Shown: positions 49,110 to 58,912, counted from the stretch's first letter. The stretch is 64,000 nucleotides of DNA from Palsa-504 sp963767565 (GCA_963767565.1 CAVYEG010000015.1:1-64000); one strand, 5' to 3'. Numbers and translations: made by a program. The notes: generated from the letters alone by a model not told the origin.

Positions 49110-51071
49110 TTAGGAGGATTTCCGCCCGGGCGTGCAGGCTAGGACCAGCGCGGCGACGCCGCTGACGGCCGCGGCGACCAGGGCCCAGCGGACCGATGTG
49201 GTGATCAGCGCGGCATGCACCGCGGTCACCGTCCGGGCCTGTCCCAGCGCCTGCAGCTGCACGGCGCCGGCCGCGAGGTAGCCGGCCAGCACCCCGGTCA
49301 CCAGCAGGACCAGACCGCAGGCCGCGCCCCCGGCGCTGGCAGCGCGCAACGCTCCGGCCAGGGCGGCAGCCAGGCCGCCGGCCACCGGCAGGCACAGCAG
49401 CGCCAGCACAAGCGGCTGTGCGACCGCGGATCCGGTCAGGCTGACCAGGCCGAAACCCGCGGTGGTGGCCAGCAGGCCGGCCGTGGTCAGGGCCCGGACG
49501 GGCACCCTGCCGGCCGGCCCGGCCAGAGCGGCCAGCGCGGCGCCGGCCAGCGCGGCCGCGACGGCCGCGAATCCGGCTACGGGGCTGGGCCGGGCCAGCG
49601 CCGCCAGCGTGCCGGCCGCAGGGACCAGGGTGAATCCGGTGACAGCACCGACTACGGCCAGCCGGGCGGCGGTGCTGGCCCGGGCGGCCATGCCGGCCAG
49701 GGCAGCCAGGGCGATCGCTTCGGCCAGGGCGGCCGCGGCCACGGCGTGCTCGCCCCGGTAGGTGACCGCCACCGTGATCATGCCCAGGCCGGCGATGGGC
49801 GCCGCGAGCAGCGCGAGGTGCGCCCGGTCGGCGGCAGGGAAGGCGTTCCGCACCGCGGCCGTCGCGCTGCCCTCAGCCAGGAAGGCGTACAGGGCGGCCA
49901 GCGCGAGTGCCGCGCCGGTCAGCCACGGGTAAGGCTGCAGCGCCGCAGGCCAGCCGCCGGCCGAGACCCGGTGCCGCATCAGCTCGGGCGCGGCCGCCAG
50001 GCCGCTCACCATGACCGCCGCCCACCAGCCGGCCAGAGCCCGGGGCGCCCGGCTCCGCTCGGCGGCGATCGTGGCCGCGGCGGCCAGGCAGGTCCCGGCA
50101 CCCAGCCCGTGCAGTGACCGGTCCAGGCCGATGAGCAGGACGATCTGCGCACTGTCGCCGAGGACATCAGCGGCCCCCAGGACGAGCAGCCCGGCCAGCA
50201 GGACCGGACCGGCCCGGAACCGCCTGGCCGCCAGCGCCCCGAACGGCGCCGCGACTGCCATCGCGGGCAGCGCCAGCCCGGCGGCGCGCAGCAGGCTGGC
50301 CAGTGCGCCCGGGCCCGCCCCGGCGTACCGGGCCGGCAGGGACCAGGCCAGGGCGTCGGGTATCTGCAGCACGGCGAGCGGGATCACGGCGGCGATCACG
50401 GCCGCCGCGACCAGGCCGACCGCCGCGGATCGGACCGAGGCGGCGCGCGCCCCGGTTTGCGCGACGCCGCCTGCGGTTCTGGTGGCCCCGGCGACCGCCC
50501 CCCCTCGGGCGGTCGCCGGGCCAGGTCTGCGGGCCGGGGACAAGAATGCCCCGGGTTCGGGACGGGCCAGGGCAGCCCCGGGTTCTGGACGGGCCAGGGC
50601 AGCCCCGGGTTCTGGACGGGCCAGGGCAGCCCCGGGTTCTGGACGGGCTAGGGCGGCCAGGGCTCGCAGGCCCTGCTCCGTTTCCTGGCGCTGCGTCCCG
50701 GTCTGCGGATGCTCTGTCCCGGGCTGCTGGCGTTCCGTCCAGGTCTGCTGGCGCGCAACTGGCTGGGCCGGCGTCCGGGGCGCGCGAGGACGCGGCACGA
50801 CGGGCGTCCCAGGCCTGGCGGACGTGACGGGCGCGACGGGCGTGACGGGCGTGGCGGGCGCCGGCCCGGCGGCTCGGCTGCCGGCGGCGGGGGTGAGGGG
50901 GGCGGCTTGCGCGCCGGGGGCAGCGGGGGTGCCGCGGCGGAAGCGCCCGCCCTTGGCCGCGGCGTGCGCACCACCGCGCGGCCGCGGGGCGGCGTCCTCC
51001 GGCCGCGCCGACGCCTTGCCCAGGTCCGTCGCCACTTCAAGGTCTCCCGAGAGATTACTTTTAGCACCCAT
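49110..51071 (-). CDS. Multi-pass membrane protein, MFS-transporter-like, with long disordered N-terminus
   Basis: The last 430 residues hold about 12 hydrophobic segments with short loops, and parts such as LDRSLHGLGAGTCLAAAATIAAE resemble major facilitator transporters (loop RSLHGLGAG). The first 220 residues are Ala/Pro/Arg-rich and disordered, including four copies of ARPEPGAAL encoded by a 27-bp repeat. No transporter substrate can be named. The ATG at 51071 gives a plausible start; other in-frame starts lie at 51119 and 51131. It occupies the place between folC/DUF4233 and mreB. Confidence 0.65.
   Translation of the reverse strand: MGAKSNLSGDLEVATDLGKASARPEDAAPRPRGGAHAAAKGGRFRRGTPAAPGAQAAPLTPAAGSRAAGPAPATPVTPVAPVTSARPGTPVVPRPRAPRTPAQPVARQQTWTERQQPGTEHPQTGTQRQETEQGLRALAALARPEPGAALARPEPGAALARPEPGAALARPEPGAFLSPARRPGPATARGGAVAGATRTAGGVAQTGARAASVRSAAVGLVAAAVIAAVIPLAVLQIPDALAWSLPARYAGAGPGALASLLRAAGLALPAMAVAAPFGALAARRFRAGPVLLAGLLVLGAADVLGDSAQIVLLIGLDRSLHGLGAGTCLAAAATIAAERSRAPRALAGWWAAVMVSGLAAAPELMRHRVSAGGWPAALQPYPWLTGAALALAALYAFLAEGSATAAVRNAFPAADRAHLALLAAPIAGLGMITVAVTYRGEHAVAAAALAEAIALAALAGMAARASTAARLAVVGAVTGFTLVPAAGTLAALARPSPVAGFAAVAAALAGAALAALAGPAGRVPVRALTTAGLLATTAGFGLVSLTGSAVAQPLVLALLCLPVAGGLAAALAGALRAASAGGAACGLVLLVTGVLAGYLAAGAVQLQALGQARTVTAVHAALITTSVRWALVAAAVSGVAALVLACTPGRKSS
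50553..50658. repeat. 27-bp tandem repeat, four copies, in the MFS-like gene
   Basis: Copies start at 50553, 50580, 50607 and 50634 with one or a few differences. Each copy encodes nine residues (ARPEPGAAL), so copy-number changes stay in frame. Confidence 0.9.
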
Positions 51072-51449
51072 AGGACTACTTAAAGCTACCGGGAGCGTAG
51101 CGGCTCGGTCCATGATCATGTGCGCGAACAATCCAGAATCAGCGTGTTTCAGCGGCCGCCTCTCGGCCCGCGGAAGGCACCTCCATGATCACGAAGGGTT
51201 TGGTATCAAAAACCGGACTAAGTCTTTCATGATCATGAAAAACCATCCGAGCGCGGAACGCGTGGGGCTGCGACCTGCCCGGACCGACGCGGGCGCCGAC
51301 CCAGCAAGCCGGTGAGGTGAGATGCTTGAGGCTGGCGCGACAATCGGGAATGACGGGATGGCAGGAACTGGACGGCACAACGTCCGTGGCTAGCCGGATG
51401 CCGGGGTTACGAACGGGAGGTGCGAGGATCCCGGCCAGGAGCCCGAAGG
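51072..51449. other. Intergenic region with palindromic elements
   Basis: The stretch between the MFS-like gene and DUF4233 holds no gene I recognise. It carries several ATGATCATG-type palindromes, described as a separate repeat, and the presumed promoter of the MFS-like gene. Confidence 0.5.
51184..51240. repeat. Imperfect inverted repeat ending in a 16-bp perfect palindrome
   Basis: CATGATCACGAAGGG... at 51184 pairs imperfectly with the reverse complement of ...AAGTCTTTCATGATCATG ending at 51237, giving an approximately 18-bp stem with a 20-base loop. Within it TTTCATGA-TCATGAAA (51225-51240) is a perfect palindrome. TTTCATGATC also begins the hairpin at 32601. The look is that of a dispersed REP or MITE-like element. 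Confidence 0.5.
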
Positions 51450-52046
51450 TCAGGAACGCGGGCCCGTTGTCGTAGGTGGGGCTGAGGCGCCTGAGGCTGG
51501 TGAAGCGGGTGTGCCTGGAGAAGTCGAGGCGGGGGCCGGTGAGGCGGGGGCCGGTGAGGCGGGGGCCGGTGAGGCGGAGGCCGGTGAGGCGGAGGCCGGT
51601 GAGGCCGGAGCGCGGGGTGGCGAAGAGGTGTCTGGGGCAGGCGAAGTCGCGGGAGGCGAGGCGGGGGCCCGTGAGGCGAGGGCGCTTTGGGGTGGGGTGG
51701 TGGCGAGGCGGCGGGCTAGCCAGATGCCGGTGACCCAGAGGGCGGCGAAGATCACGCCGAGGATGTACATGGCGGGCACCACGACGCCGGACGCGATGAC
51801 CAGGACCTGAAGGACGGAGCCTGCCACCAGGGCCCAGGCCATGCGGGGCCGGCCGACCAGGCCGGACAGCAGGAGGGCGCACACGGCCAGGCCGCCACCG
51901 ACACCGCCCGCGACACCGCGGCTCAGGTGCTCGAGCACGATGGCGACCGGGATCGCGAGCCCGATGATGATGGCTTCCATGGCCAGCACCGTTCCGCACA
52001 GCTGCCTCAGCTGCTTCGTCGGCACGGCCAGCTCCGCCAGGCTCAT
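51450..52046 (-). CDS. DUF4233 family membrane protein with Pro/Ala/Ser repeat tail
   Basis: The first 115 residues have four hydrophobic helices (LCGTVLAMEAIIIGLAIPVAIVL in parts; LLLSGLVGRPRMAWALVAGSVLQ in parts; YILGVIFAALWVTGIWL), the DUF4233 pattern. This protein accompanies folC in actinobacteria and its role is unknown. The last 85 residues are Pro/Ala/Ser-rich with PASPAPASPAPA repeats read from a 15-bp tandem repeat at 51526-51606. The ATG overlaps the folC stop (ATGA). Confidence 0.88.
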   Translation of the reverse strand: MSLAELAVPTKQLRQLCGTVLAMEAIIIGLAIPVAIVLEHLSRGVAGGVGGGLAVCALLLSGLVGRPRMAWALVAGSVLQVLVIASGVVVPAMYILGVIFAALWVTGIWLARRLATTPPQSALASRAPASPPATSPAPDTSSPPRAPASPASASPASASPAPASPAPASPAPASTSPGTPASPASGASAPPTTTGPRS

Positions 52047-53467
52047 GACAGCTCCGCGGCGGTGAACGAGTGCCGGGCGGGCTGGCTGGCCGACGGCTCG
52101 GCGGGCAGTTCGCCGCCGCCCGGCGCGAGCAGCCGACGGGCGTCGCCCGCGGTGATGACCGAGCCGGTGACCAGCACCCCGCTGCCGCCCGGCAGGTCCT
52201 CCCCGGCTGCTTCGTCGGCCAGCGCGACCGCGGCTTCGATGGCGTCGTCGAGGCGGTCGGCGGAGGTGACCCGGTCCTCGCCGAAGATCTCGGCAGCGAG
52301 CTCGGCTACCTCGGCGGGTTCCATGGACCGCTCGGAGGAATTGCGGGTCACCACGATCTCGTCGAGCAGCGGCTCGAGTTCGGCGAGCATGCCGGGCACG
52401 TCCTTGTCGCCGCTGGCCGCGAAGACGCCGGTCAGGTGGGTGAAAGTGAACGACTCCTGCACGGCGGCCGAGGTGGCGGCCATCCCGGCCGGGTTGTGCG
52501 CCGCATCGATGATGATGGTGGGGCTCCGCCTGACTATCTCCAGCCGGCCGGGCGAGGTCACCGTGGCAAACGCCTCGCGGACCAGGGTCACGTCGAGCCC
52601 GGCGGTCTCCCCCTCATCCGACACCCCGGCGAACGCCTCGACCGCGGCGAGCGCGCAGGCCGCGTTGCCCGCCTGGTACTCACCGAACAGCGGCAGGTAG
52701 ATGTCTTCGTAGGTGCCGCGCAGGCCGCGCAGGGCGAGCTGCTGCCCGCCCACGGCCTGCTCCCGGCTCAGCACGCCGAACTCCACGCCTTCCCGGGCCA
52801 CCGTGGCGCCGACCTCGACCGCGTACCGCAGCAGCACCTCGGCAGCCTCCAGCGGCTGCTGGGCGAGGATGGCCACCGCGCCGGGCTTGATGATGCCGGC
52901 CTTCTGGGCCGCGATCTCCTCCACCGTGTTGCCGAGCAGCCTGGTGTGGTCGAGCGAGATGGGAGTGATGACGGCGACCACCCCGTCCGCGACGTTGGTG
53001 CAGTCGAGCCTGCCGCCCACGCCGACCTCGAGCACCACCACGTCGACCGGCGCGTCGGCGAAGGTGGCGAAGGCCATGCCGGTCAGGACCTCGAAGAAGG
53101 ACATGGCCACCGGGTGCTGCTCGCCGACCAGCCGGACGTACGGGATGACCTCGTCGTAGGCCGCCACGAACTGCTCCGGGCTGATGGGCACGCCGTCGAT
53201 GCAGATCCGCTCCCTGATCGAGACCAGGTGGGGGCTGGTGAAGCGGCCGGTGCGCAGGCCGCGGCCGCGCAGCAGCGCATCGGTCATGCGCGCCGTGGAC
53301 GTCTTGCCGTTGGTGCCGGTGATGTGGATGACCGGGCACGCGCGCTGCGGATCGCCGAGCAGGCTGACGAGCTCGGCCATCCGGTCCAGGGCGAGGTCCA
53401 CGGAGTGTTCGGGGCGGCGGGAGATGATCTCCTGCTCGACCTCGTGCATCCGGGTCTCGATGTCCAT
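52043..53467 (-). CDS. folC: Bifunctional folylpolyglutamate/dihydrofolate synthase
   Basis: The Mur-ligase-type enzyme adds glutamate to folates. ITGTNGKTSTARM near residue 50 is the P-loop, VLEVGVGGRLDCTNV near 142 and SLDHTRLLGNTVEEIAAQKAGIIK (parts) near 168 bind metal and substrate, and IIDAAHNPAGM near 325 is typical of FolC. The 474-residue length is normal. It follows valS and is coupled to DUF4233. Confidence 0.96.
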   Translation of the reverse strand: MDIETRMHEVEQEIISRRPEHSVDLALDRMAELVSLLGDPQRACPVIHITGTNGKTSTARMTDALLRGRGLRTGRFTSPHLVSIRERICIDGVPISPEQFVAAYDEVIPYVRLVGEQHPVAMSFFEVLTGMAFATFADAPVDVVVLEVGVGGRLDCTNVADGVVAVITPISLDHTRLLGNTVEEIAAQKAGIIKPGAVAILAQQPLEAAEVLLRYAVEVGATVAREGVEFGVLSREQAVGGQQLALRGLRGTYEDIYLPLFGEYQAGNAACALAAVEAFAGVSDEGETAGLDVTLVREAFATVTSPGRLEIVRRSPTIIIDAAHNPAGMAATSAAVQESFTFTHLTGVFAASGDKDVPGMLAELEPLLDEIVVTRNSSERSMEPAEVAELAAEIFGEDRVTSADRLDDAIEAAVALADEAAGEDLPGGSGVLVTGSVITAGDARRLLAPGGGELPAEPSASQPARHSFTAAELS

Positions 53468-53548
53468 CGCATCAGCCTACGTGGTGGGCGTGGTGGGATG
53501 GCTAGGACGGTGGGGGTGGGGTGGTTAGGACGGTGAGGCCTGCCTGCG

Positions 53549-56248
53549 TCAGATGGCGGCCAGGCGCTGCTCGAGCCGGGTGATGTCGGCGCGGGCGGTC
53601 TCGAGCCGCTGGCGCGTCTTGTCCACCACCGCGGCGGGGGCCTTGGCGGTGAAGTCGGCGTTGTCCAGTTTGCGGACCGCCTGATCGGCCTCGCTCCTGG
53701 CCGCGGCCAGGTCCTTCTCCAGCCGGCGGCGCTCGGCGGCTATGTCCACGGCGCCGGCCAGGTCCAGCTCGACCATGATGCCCTCGGCGGCCAGCGAGGC
53801 CGAGGCGGCGAAGCCGTCGGAGGGCGGGTTGAGCCGCAGCAGGGACCGGATCCGCTCCTGGTGTCCGGCCAGCGGCGTGCCCTCGATGCCGGCCAGCCGG
53901 GCGGCCACCCGCTGGCTGGGGCGCAGCCCCTGATCGGACCGGAACCGGCGGACCTCGGTGACCAGCCGCATGAGCGAGGAGATCTCTGCCTCGGCTGCCG
54001 GGTCGGCAAAGGAGAACGCCGGCCAAGGCGCCACCATGACCGACTCCCCACCCGTCAGCGCCGTCCAGAGCTCCTCGGTCACGAACGGCATGACCGGGTG
54101 CAGCAGCCGGAGCAGCTGATCGAGCACGAACCCGAGCACCTGCCGGGTCGTCTCGGCCGCCTGCGGATCAGCGCCAGCCAGCGGGACCTTGGCCAGCTCC
54201 AGGTACCAGTCGCACACCTCGTCCCAGGCGAAGTGGTACAGCACGTCGCAGATCTTGCCGAACTCGAACGACTCGAACAGCTGGTCGGTCTCGGCGATCA
54301 CGGCCGACAGCCGGGACAAGATCCACCGGTCGGGCACCGAGTAGGCCGCGGGCTTCGGGGCGGCGGCAGGGCGGACCGAGTCGGCGGGCACCGGCGGGGC
54401 GGCGGCCACCGGCGGGGCGGCGGAGGCAGCGCGGACCGAGGCGGGCTCCGGCGGGGCGGCGGTGACGTGCGCGCCGTTGAGCAGGGCGAAGCGGACGGCG
54501 TTCCACAGCTTGTTGCAGAAGTTGCGCGACCCGGCCGCCCACTCCTCGCTGATCGCGATGTCGCCGCCCGGGTTGGCCCCGCGGGCCAGGGTGAACCTGG
54601 TCGCGTCGGCCCCGAACCGGTCCACCCAGTCCAGCGGGTCCACGGTGTTGCCGCGTGACTTGGACATCTTCTTGCCGAACTGGTCGCGGACCAGGCCGTG
54701 CAGGGCGACCACCCGGAACGGGACCGCCTCGGCCGGTGGCTTGTCTCGCATTGCGTACAGGCCGAACAGCATCATCCGCGCGACCCAGAAGAACAGGATG
54801 TCGTACCCGGTGACCAGCACGCTGGTCGGGTAGAAGGTGCGCAGGTCCGGGGTGTCATCGGGCCAGCCGAGCGTCGAGAACGGCCACAGCGCGGAGGAGA
54901 ACCAGGTGTCGAGCACGTCGGGGTCCTGGACCCAGCCCTCGGGTGCGTGCTCGTCTGGGCCGACGCAGACCGTCTGGCCGTTCGGCCCGTAAAAGACTGG
55001 AATACGGTGGCCCCACCACAGCTGACGGGAGATGCACCAGTCGTGCATGTCGTCGACCCAGCCGAAGTACCGCGCGTTCATCTCGGCGGGGTGCAGCCGG
55101 ACGCGGCCGTCGCGCACCGCGTCGCCGGCCGCCTTGGCCAGCGGGGCAACGCGGACGAACCATTGCAGCGACTGGCGCGGCTCGACCGTGGTGCCGCACC
55201 GGCTGCAGTGCCCGACGGCGTGCACGTACGGGCGGACCTCGGCCACGATCCGGCCCTGCTCACGCAGGGCGCGGACGATGGTGGGCCGGGCCTCGAACCG
55301 GTCCAGGCCCTGGAACGGGCCGTGCGCGGTGATCACGCCGTGCTCGTCCATGATGGACAGGCCGGGCAGGTCGTGCCGGCGGCCGATCTCGAAGTCGTTC
55401 GGGTCGTGGGCCGGAGTCACCTTGACCGCGCCGGTGCCGAACGCCGGGTCGACGTGATCGTCGGCCACGACCGGGATGCGGCGGCCGGTCAGCGGCAGCT
55501 CGACGGTGCGGCCGACCAGGTGGGTGTAACGCTCGTCGTCGGGGTGTACGGCCACGGCGGTGTCGCCGAGCATGGTCTCGGCCCGGGTGGTGGCGACCAC
55601 GATCGAGTCGGGACCGTCGCCGTAGCGGATCGAGACCAGCTCGCCGTCGTCGTCGCTGTGATCGACCTCGATGTCGGACAGCGCCGTCAGGCAGCGCGGG
55701 CACCAGTTGATGATGCGCTCGGCCCGGTAGATGAGCCCGTCGTCGAACAGCTGCTTGAAGATGCTCTGCACGGCGCGGGACAGGCCCGCGTCCATGGTGA
55801 ACCGTTCCCGGGACCAGTCCACGCTGTCGCCCAGCCGGCGCATCTGGCCGCCGATCTTGCCGCCCGACTCGGCCTTCCACTGCCAGACCCGGTCGACGAA
55901 CGCCTCGCGGCCCAGGTCGTGGCGGCTCAGGCCCTCCTTGGCCAGTTCCCGCTCCACCACGTTCTGGGTGGCGATGCCCGCATGATCCATGCCCGGCAGC
56001 CACAGCGTGTTGTAGCCCTGCATGCGACGGCGCCTGATCAGCGCGTCAATGATCGTGTGGTCGAGGGCGTGGCCGATGTGGAGGGAGCCGGTGACGTTCG
56101 GCGGGGGGATGACGATGCAGTACGCGGGCGCCTCGGAGGTCGCGTCCGCGGCGAAGTAGCCTGCCTTCTCCCAGCGTTCGTAGCGCGGGCCCTCCACCTC
56201 GGCGGGCGCGTACTGGGAAGGCAGCTCGACGGGATCGGGTCTGCTCAC
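53549..56248 (-). CDS. valS: Valine-tRNA ligase
   Basis: The class I synthetase has PPPNVTGSLHIGHALDHT (HIGH motif) near residue 45 and GKKMSKSRGN (KMSKS) near 525, with the editing domain between. A Pro/Ala-rich insert of about 40 residues (about 595-635, with SAAPPVAAAPPVPADS) separates the catalytic core from the anticodon-binding domain. The C-terminal 65 residues form the usual ValRS coiled coil. I chose GTG at 56248, which starts VSRPDPVELPSQY; the longer frame upstream is not protein-like. The enzyme is 899 residues. Confidence 0.95.
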   Translation of the reverse strand: MSRPDPVELPSQYAPAEVEGPRYERWEKAGYFAADATSEAPAYCIVIPPPNVTGSLHIGHALDHTIIDALIRRRRMQGYNTLWLPGMDHAGIATQNVVERELAKEGLSRHDLGREAFVDRVWQWKAESGGKIGGQMRRLGDSVDWSRERFTMDAGLSRAVQSIFKQLFDDGLIYRAERIINWCPRCLTALSDIEVDHSDDDGELVSIRYGDGPDSIVVATTRAETMLGDTAVAVHPDDERYTHLVGRTVELPLTGRRIPVVADDHVDPAFGTGAVKVTPAHDPNDFEIGRRHDLPGLSIMDEHGVITAHGPFQGLDRFEARPTIVRALREQGRIVAEVRPYVHAVGHCSRCGTTVEPRQSLQWFVRVAPLAKAAGDAVRDGRVRLHPAEMNARYFGWVDDMHDWCISRQLWWGHRIPVFYGPNGQTVCVGPDEHAPEGWVQDPDVLDTWFSSALWPFSTLGWPDDTPDLRTFYPTSVLVTGYDILFFWVARMMLFGLYAMRDKPPAEAVPFRVVALHGLVRDQFGKKMSKSRGNTVDPLDWVDRFGADATRFTLARGANPGGDIAISEEWAAGSRNFCNKLWNAVRFALLNGAHVTAAPPEPASVRAASAAPPVAAAPPVPADSVRPAAAPKPAAYSVPDRWILSRLSAVIAETDQLFESFEFGKICDVLYHFAWDEVCDWYLELAKVPLAGADPQAAETTRQVLGFVLDQLLRLLHPVMPFVTEELWTALTGGESVMVAPWPAFSFADPAAEAEISSLMRLVTEVRRFRSDQGLRPSQRVAARLAGIEGTPLAGHQERIRSLLRLNPPSDGFAASASLAAEGIMVELDLAGAVDIAAERRRLEKDLAAARSEADQAVRKLDNADFTAKAPAAVVDKTRQRLETARADITRLEQRLAAI

Positions 56249-56313
56249 GACAGGTGAGTCTACGGCCCCGGCGGGGCCTCGTGCGCCGGCTAGCGGTACC
56301 TGCGCCGGGCCGG

Positions 56314-58688
56314 TCAGTGCGCCGGGATCTCCACGGCGTTCCTGATAGTCAGGGCGATCCCGGCCGCGTTTCCGGTGAACTTGGTCAGCGACTGGCCGGC
56401 GACGAAGTCGACCTCGCCGAACGTGGTGGAGGTGACCCACAGGCACTCGGTGTTGTCCGAGCCGCTCGAGGTGTCCTCACCGCACATCATCTGGCCGCCG
56501 TGCGGACCCGGATTCACCGTGCTGGCGGAGGCGAGCTGGGTCTTCTCGTAAGAGATGACCTTTGTCGGGTCGAACGTGCCGTCGTAGCCGACGAACTCGA
56601 CCGCCTTGAACAAAGAGGAGGATTCCGGCTCCGAGTTGAGGCTGTAGACGGCGAAGACGCTCGTTCCCGGGCTGCCCGCCCCCTGGGCCTTGATCTTCTG
56701 CACGACACTAGCCGCCCGGCTCTGCCCGCTCTTGGAGAAGTCCGTGGTCGCGGTGGAGTTCAGCGGGTAGAAACCGGCCGTGAGGGGCTTGCTGAAGACG
56801 TACTTGGCCGTGGACGCGGTGGCGCCCGGGGCGCTGCTGGAGCCCGTGGGCGTGGCGCCGGTCCCGCCGGCCGCGGGGGTCGGCGCGTTCTTGGTCAGGT
56901 GGACGACCAGCACGACGATCAGCACCACGCCGATGACGGCGCTGACCAGGTAGATGATCATCCGGGGGCCGCTCATCCGCTGCGCCGGCCGCTGGCCTGA
57001 GCGGGGCGAGCCCGAGCGTGACGAGCCCGAGCGCGTCTGGCGGCCGGGCGCGCTGGGGCTCGCGTCCGCCCCGTACTGCGGCCCGTACGGCCCGGCGGCG
57101 GACGGGTCGGGGCCCGGCTGCGCGTACGGGTCGGCCCCGTAGCCGTCCTGGCCGTAAGGTTCCTGGCGGTATGCCTCGGGGGCGTATCCGGCCTGGCCGT
57201 AACCGTCCGCCGGGTAGGCGCTCTGGCCGTATGCGTCCTGGGCGTGGGCACCCTGACCGTAACCCTGGTCAGGGTAACCGTTCTGGTCGTAGCCATTCTG
57301 GCCGTAGCCGTTCTGGCCGTAGCCGTTCTGGCCGTAGCCGTTCTGGCCGTAGCCGTTCTGGCCGTAGCCGTTCTGGCCGTAGCCGTTCTGGCCGTAGCCG
57401 GGCTGCTCGTAGGGCTGCTGGTCGGAGCCCGGCTGGGAGTAGGCGTCAGGCTGATAGGCCTGGCCCGGGTGGGACCTGATTGTCTCGGCGAAGGCGCTGC
57501 CGCCAGCGGCCCCGTAGCCGGGCTGGCTGTAGCCGGGCTGGCCGTAGTCCTGCTGGCCATAGCCTGGCTGCGGGTAATCCTGCTGGCCATAGCCTGGCTG
57601 GCCGTAGTCCTGCTGGCTGTAATCCTGCTGAGCGTAGTCTTCGCCGCGCCCCGGGCGGTCGTGGCCGGAGGTTCCGCGGTTATGGCGGCCGCGGGCGGGC
57701 GGGGAAAAGGCGGTGGTCCCGAAGTCCCGGGGCGGTCCCGGCGGCTGCCCGTAGCCCTGATCGGCGTAGCCCTGGTCGCCGTAGCCCTGGTCGGCGTAGC
57801 CCTGGTCGGCTCGTAGCCCTGGTCGGCGTAGCCCTGGTCGGCGTAGCCCTGGTCGGCGTGGCCCTGCTGACCGGAGGCCCTGGTACCGGAACCCAGCGGG
57901 TCATCCCCGCCCGACCAGGACGCCTGGCTGGCATCGGCCGAGCCGGCGGCCGGGTAGGAGCCGCTCGAGGCCCGGTCATAGCCGCTGCCGCCGGATGGCG
58001 CCGAGCCGGCGGCCCGGCCGGGCGCGGACGGCCAGCTGGAGGCCGGCATGGTCTGGGACAGCGGGTCAACCGGGCTCTGTGGTCCTGAGCCGAGCTGACC
58101 CTGCGGGGCCGTGCCAGGTCCGGAGTAATCCTGTCCGTAGCGCGCTACCTGGCCGGAAGTGGGTCCCGTCCCGTAGCCAGGCTGCGCGCCGGTTCCCGCC
58201 GGGTAACTGTCCTGGGAGCTGTAGCCGCCCGACTGGCCGTAATCGGGCGGCTGCCCGTAGCCAGGCTGCTGGCCGTAATCGGGCTGCTGCCCGTAGCCGG
58301 ATCCGGGCTCGTGGCCGGACCTGGCCGGATAACCCGATCCCTGGTCGTAGGGGGCCGGCTGGCCCTGGTCGTAGCGCGCCGTCTGGGCTGAACTCGCAGG
58401 CTGGTCGAAACGCCAGGTCTGGTCGTAGCGCGGATCGGAATTCTGCTGCTGGTCGTGGCGCGGGTCGGGGCTTTGCGGCTGGTCGTAGCGCACCGTCTGC
58501 TCGAAGCTCTGGGCCTCGTCGTAGCCGGGCAAGCCGCGTCGCCCGGCTCGGACGACCTGATCGGCGCCTCTCGCCGCGCGGTGGCCACCTGTCGGCTGAG
58601 TCTGCCGGAAGTCCTGCTCGTCCGATCCCGGTCCTGCTGATTCCTCGTCCGGGTCCCAGCCACCGCTGGGGGCATCCCAACCACTCAT
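56314..58688 (-). pseudogene. Gln/Tyr/Gly-repeat protein with one membrane helix; frameshifted in its repeat array
   Basis: The first frame, from ATG 58688 (GAGAG just upstream), encodes MSGWDAPSGGWDPDEE and a long region with YDQ and GYGQQ units. At about 57808 one repeat unit has two extra bases, which puts the rest out of frame. Removing them gives one frame of about 790 residues. It continues through seven perfect GYGQN units, a basic linker, a membrane helix (IIYLVSAVIGVVLIVVLVV, starting near ATG 56976) and a 150-residue outer domain with two Cys. The cytoplasmic Gln/Tyr region is intrinsically disordered. The outer domain is not a family I recognise. If the frameshift is real, a short membrane protein could still be made from 56976. 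Confidence 0.75.
57296..57400. repeat. 15-bp tandem repeat, seven perfect copies, in the Gln/Tyr-repeat gene
   Basis: TTCTGGCCGTAGCCG is repeated without change from 57296 to 57400. On the minus strand each unit encodes GYGQN. The surrounding gene has further 15-bp units (GYADQ, GYGQQ, GYGQP), which shows repeated expansion and drift. Confidence 0.95.
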
Positions 58689-58912
58689 CTGCGCTCTCAA
58701 TTCCCCGTCGCTATGGAAGACGGCTGCTGGTCAGCGTCCGAGATCCTGGCGTGGCGGGAAACCGCGCCAGACTAACGCAACAATTTGGAGGCTACACACG
58801 AACCGCGCCGACTATGGGCAATACCCTCAAATTCGACATCCCGCCAGGAACGTCGCATGGCGGTATATCGGCTGGATAAGCCGACTATGTCGAACAGATG
58901 TCGTGCGGGGGC

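Noticed and set aside
57280..57870. CRISPR-like array
   Set aside because: The units are contiguous 15-mers with no unique spacers and encode GYGQN/GYADQ, so they are coding tandem repeats.
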